DNA from: Clostridia bacterium
GTDB lineage: Bacteria > Bacillota > Clostridia > Christensenellales > Borkfalkiaceae
Length of the DNA: 64,000 nucleotides
Assembly (NCBI GenBank): GCA_017558825.1
Contig: JAFYTO010000017.1
Coordinates: forward strand, 1-64,000
Direction of reading: 5' to 3'
Positions 61,710 through 64,000 of this stretch are shown here, one piece after another; within the stretch, counting starts at the first letter, position 1; every line of letters starts with the position of its first letter. The translations under genes and the position numbers were made by a program. Below the pieces are notes generated by a model. It made no database searches. It saw only the letters and a program-made list of their open reading frames with translations, and was not told the origin of the DNA.

Positions 61710-62957
61710 ATGGAACTAGAAGAGAAGTTAAAAATTTTAACCGAAAGTGCAAAGTATGACGTTTCTTGCTCGTCATCTGGAAGCAATAGAAAAAACAGGC
61801 AAGGAATTGGAAGCGGTGCGCATGGCGGTATATGCCACTCTTTTACAAAGGACGGACGTTGCGTTTCTCTTTTGAAAATTTTAATGACTAACGTTTGCTG
61901 TTTCGACTGTTTATACTGCCAAAGTAGGCGGAGTAACGATATTCCACGCGCTATAATGACGCCTACTGAAATTTGCGAAATAACTATGGAATTTTATAAA
62001 AGAAATTACATTGAGGGGCTATTTTTATCTTCCGCCGTATATAAAAATGCAAACTACACTATGGAACTATTACTAGACACTGTTGTTCGGCTTAGAAAAT
62101 TATACAATTTTAACGGTTATATTCACCTTAAAGGCATACCGGGAGCAGACAACCTTTTAATTATGCGCGCCGGCGAATACGCAGACCGTATGAGTTTTAA
62201 CTTGGAACTTCCAAGTGAGCAAAGTTTGCGCCTGCTTGCACCGCAAAAGTCAAAAAAGAGTATTTTGTCTCCAATTACAATGATAAGCGGAGAAAAACAA
62301 GCCGATAAATCTATAAAAAGCAAGTTTTTGCCAGCTGGTCAAACTACGCAAATTATAGTTGGGGCAAGCCCAGAGCGTGACGGAAAAATTTTAAGGCTGA
62401 CTAGTGCGCTATACAACAAATACGAGTTAAAGCGCGTTTATTACTCTTCGTACGCACCGCTAAATTTAAATGAAGATTTATTGCCAAAAACTCCTGCGGG
62501 GCTGCTTAGAGAACATAGGCTATATCAAGCAGATTGGCTACTTAGGTTTTATGGGTTTAGTGTTGAAGAACTAGTTGACGAAAACGAAAACTTGCTTATG
62601 GAATACGACCCTAAGTGTGCTTGGGCACTTAAGCATCAAGAACTGTTTCCAATAGAGATAAACACAGCCCCGGTTGAAATGCTTGTAAAAGTTCCGGGCA
62701 TAGGCTTAAAAGGCGCATATAAAATAATAAGCGCAAGGCGTTTTGGCGCGTTGAGTTTTGAAGATTTAAAAAATATGAAAATTAGTTTAAAGCGTGCGCG
62801 TCACTTTATAACGGCAAACGGATTTTATAGCGGTTTAAAAAAAGAAATAGAAATTAAAAATTCATTACTGCAAATTGAAAACGAAAGTCAAATTGAGCAG
62901 TTAAGTATGTTTTCAAATTTAGAAAATTCGCTTGCAGTAATAACTGGAGAACTATGA
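61710..62957 (+). CDS. Radical SAM protein, putative DNA modification/repair
   Basis: A 415-aa radical SAM enzyme of the group often named 'putative DNA modification/repair radical SAM protein' (TIGR03916 in my recollection). The iron-sulfur cluster cysteines are in CCFDCLYC (Cys63, Cys67, Cys70). The C-terminal part holds a helix-hairpin-helix DNA-binding motif (KVPGIGLKGAYKI). The start at 61710 follows a TGAGG site by 9 nt; the frame opens five codons earlier. The stop overlaps the start of the DUF4130 gene (ATGA). The chemistry is not established. Confidence 0.88.
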   Translation: MELEEKLKILTESAKYDVSCSSSGSNRKNRQGIGSGAHGGICHSFTKDGRCVSLLKILMTNVCCFDCLYCQSRRSNDIPRAIMTPTEICEITMEFYKRNYIEGLFLSSAVYKNANYTMELLLDTVVRLRKLYNFNGYIHLKGIPGADNLLIMRAGEYADRMSFNLELPSEQSLRLLAPQKSKKSILSPITMISGEKQADKSIKSKFLPAGQTTQIIVGASPERDGKILRLTSALYNKYELKRVYYSSYAPLNLNEDLLPKTPAGLLREHRLYQADWLLRFYGFSVEELVDENENLLMEYDPKCAWALKHQELFPIEINTAPVEMLVKVPGIGLKGAYKIISARRFGALSFEDLKNMKISLKRARHFITANGFYSGLKKEIEIKNSLLQIENESQIEQLSMFSNLENSLAVITGEL

Positions 62958-63682
62958 AATGTTACTTATATGACGGCAGTTTTGAGGGTATTTTTTGCGT
63001 AGCTTATCACGCTTTAAAAAACAAAGAAACGCCAAAAATTTATAGCAAAACAAACTATCAGCCATCGTTTTTGTTGGAACATACTGAGATAGATAGCAAT
63101 GAGCAAATTTTTAAAAAAGTAAAAAATGCACTTATTAAAATAAGTGCAAAAACTTATAATTATTTAGAAATTGCTTTTAAAAGTAGCAATATTGAAAAAG
63201 ATGAGGTTATTTTTAACTGTATTATAAAAACAATTTTATCTAAACAAAACGAGCTAGAAAATTTTAGTAACGAGCATTTTTTTAACCTTAATAAAATAGT
63301 AGAAGCCGTAAAATACGAGGCCCATAGATTTTTAGGTTTTATAAGATTTTCCAAAAGTGAAAAAGGCGTTTTTTACGCTTGTTTTGAACCAGACGGAGAC
63401 ATAATAGACCTTATACTTAATCACTTTTTAAAGCGTTTTTACGCTATTCCTTTTGTTTTGCACGACATAAATCACGGCAAACTATACGCATGTTATAAAG
63501 GAAAAACACAAAAGTTTTTTAATATTTATAAAAAAGTAAAAATTAGCGATAATTACGCCAAATTATTTAAAACTTATTACGACACTATTTTTATAAAAAG
63601 TAGAAAAAACGAAAGGCAAATGCTTAATTATATGCCTAAACGCTACCATAAAAATATGCCTGAAAAAAACGAACTTTTATAA
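62954..63682 (+). CDS. DUF4130 protein, partner of the radical SAM repair protein
   Basis: A 242-aa protein of the family that accompanies the radical SAM DNA-repair candidate (TIGR03915 in my recollection) and is linked with uracil-DNA glycosylase-like genes. Motifs: YDGSFEGIFCVAYHAL at the start, LGFIRFSK, and the C-terminal LILNHFLKRF with a VLHDINHGKLYACY segment. It overlaps the radical SAM gene by 4 bp. Residues after 215 are basic (KSRKNERQ). It should act with its partner on DNA; activity unknown. Confidence 0.88.
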   Translation: MKCYLYDGSFEGIFCVAYHALKNKETPKIYSKTNYQPSFLLEHTEIDSNEQIFKKVKNALIKISAKTYNYLEIAFKSSNIEKDEVIFNCIIKTILSKQNELENFSNEHFFNLNKIVEAVKYEAHRFLGFIRFSKSEKGVFYACFEPDGDIIDLILNHFLKRFYAIPFVLHDINHGKLYACYKGKTQKFFNIYKKVKISDNYAKLFKTYYDTIFIKSRKNERQMLNYMPKRYHKNMPEKNELL

Positions 63683-63686
63683 AAAA

Positions 63687-63718
63687 ATGCGTCTTGCAAA
63701 ATTTGCAAAGCGCTTTTT
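63687..63718. terminator. Terminator-like hairpin between convergent genes
   Basis: A TTGCAAA/TTTGCAA stem inside GCG/CGC arms, followed by T5. Confidence 0.55.
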
Positions 63719-63721
63719 AAA

Positions 63722-64000
63722 TTAAATAAATTTATACTTAGACGCATCTCCCTTTTCGCTTGTATAATTTTCAATATAGTCAAGCGCATCGTTTACGCTA
63801 GTAGTAACGTAAAAGAGGTCGTAAACAGTTTCTTTTACCGCTTTATCTTTAATAAATCCGTCTAAAAGAGCTATTAACTTATCGTAAAAACCATCAATGT
63901 TTAAAATAACCATAGCTTTATCTGTTCTGCCAAGTTGTTTAAGAGTTAAAACTTCAAAAAATTCATCCATAGTACCTATACCACCTGGCGTTACAATATA
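63722..64000 (-). CDS. LOG-family (TIGR00730) protein, partial at the right edge
   Basis: The C-terminal 92 residues of a Rossmann-fold nucleotide-binding protein of the LOG/lysine-decarboxylase-like family (cytokinin riboside 5'-monophosphate phosphoribohydrolase type). The catalytic motif PGGIGTMDE is present across the frame's start at 63968, followed by VLTLKQLGR and NIDGFYD. The coding frame is open to the edge at 64000, so the N-terminus lies outside the window and the internal ATG at 63968-63970 is not the start. Confidence 0.9.
   Translation of the reverse strand, partial: YIVTPGGIGTMDEFFEVLTLKQLGRTDKAMVILNIDGFYDKLIALLDGFIKDKAVKETVYDLFYVTTSVNDALDYIENYTSEKGDASKYKFI

Overview
The window is AT-rich chromosomal DNA from a low-GC Bacillota, most likely an uncultured anaerobic gut clostridium. 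This rests on the plsX-rnc-smc-ftsY gene order, AGGAGG-type ribosome binding sites, near-consensus sigma-A promoters (TTGACA, 17 bp, TATAAT), a rubrerythrin that suggests anaerobic life, and a large sugar and glycan catabolic region. No rRNA, CRISPR array, transposase or complete prophage was found. Species cannot be assigned from the sequence alone.

Layout. (1) 1-12.1 kb: minus-strand housekeeping. uvrB-uvrA-membrane protein-phosphohexomutase form one operon. Two small tandem paralogues (winged-helix-like domain plus a membrane anchor) follow, then a polA-coaE-lytic transglycosylase operon, and tRNA-Leu(CAA) on the plus strand. (2) 12.2-16.1 kb: a 2-keto-3-deoxygluconate kinase, then a strongly expressed-looking pair of unknown genes, a secreted zinc-ribbon protein and a polytopic membrane protein. 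(3) 16.1-43.8 kb: an accessory catabolic and transport region. It holds four AraC-type regulators, two copies of a GNAT plus Gfo/Idh/MocA operon, an FGGY sugar kinase, a sialidase-fold protein, a GH38 alpha-mannosidase, a metallo-beta-lactamase-fold hydrolase, an uncharacterised TIM-barrel hydrolase, a GH89-like enzyme, three DMT/EamA transporters, a GPH sugar symporter, a carboxylesterase, a TetR/CDF metal-efflux pair, an ArsB-like permease and an SDR. (4) 43.8-45.1 kb: a divergent pair of small HTH genes with three shared operators, a strongly structured 156-nt element beside a copy of the tRNA-Ser 3' end, and divergent tRNA-Ser(GGA) and tRNA-Thr(GGT). (5) 45.1-58.7 kb: ftsY, smc, rnc, plsX, asnS, rubrerythrin, a mannonate operon (uxuA, SGNH hydrolase, SDR oxidoreductase) and aspS. 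(6) 58.7-64 kb: an orphan phage-tail-like protein, a radical-SAM plus DUF4130 DNA-repair pair behind two LexA-like boxes, and a partial LOG-family gene cut by the right edge.

How it fits together. Region 3 looks like a foraging island for host or plant glycans: mannosidase, GH89-like enzyme, sialidase-fold protein and esterase release or trim sugars, and the kinase and oxidoreductases process them. Mannonate produced elsewhere enters through uxuA, whose product 2-keto-3-deoxygluconate is the substrate of the kinase at 12.2 kb. No ABC or PTS sugar transporter lies here; a GPH symporter and DMT carriers are the only visible uptake candidates.

Most notable points. The GNAT-Gfo/Idh operon is duplicated together with its promoter and a nearly identical 39-bp upstream element at exactly the same distance from the start codon. 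One copy lies next to an AraC gene whose own promoter predicts a leaderless mRNA. Both Gfo/Idh proteins lack the usual EKP lysine and resemble NAD-dependent glycosidases (GH109-like). The structured element next to tRNA-Ser is the best candidate for an undescribed RNA or tRNA-linked mobile sequence.
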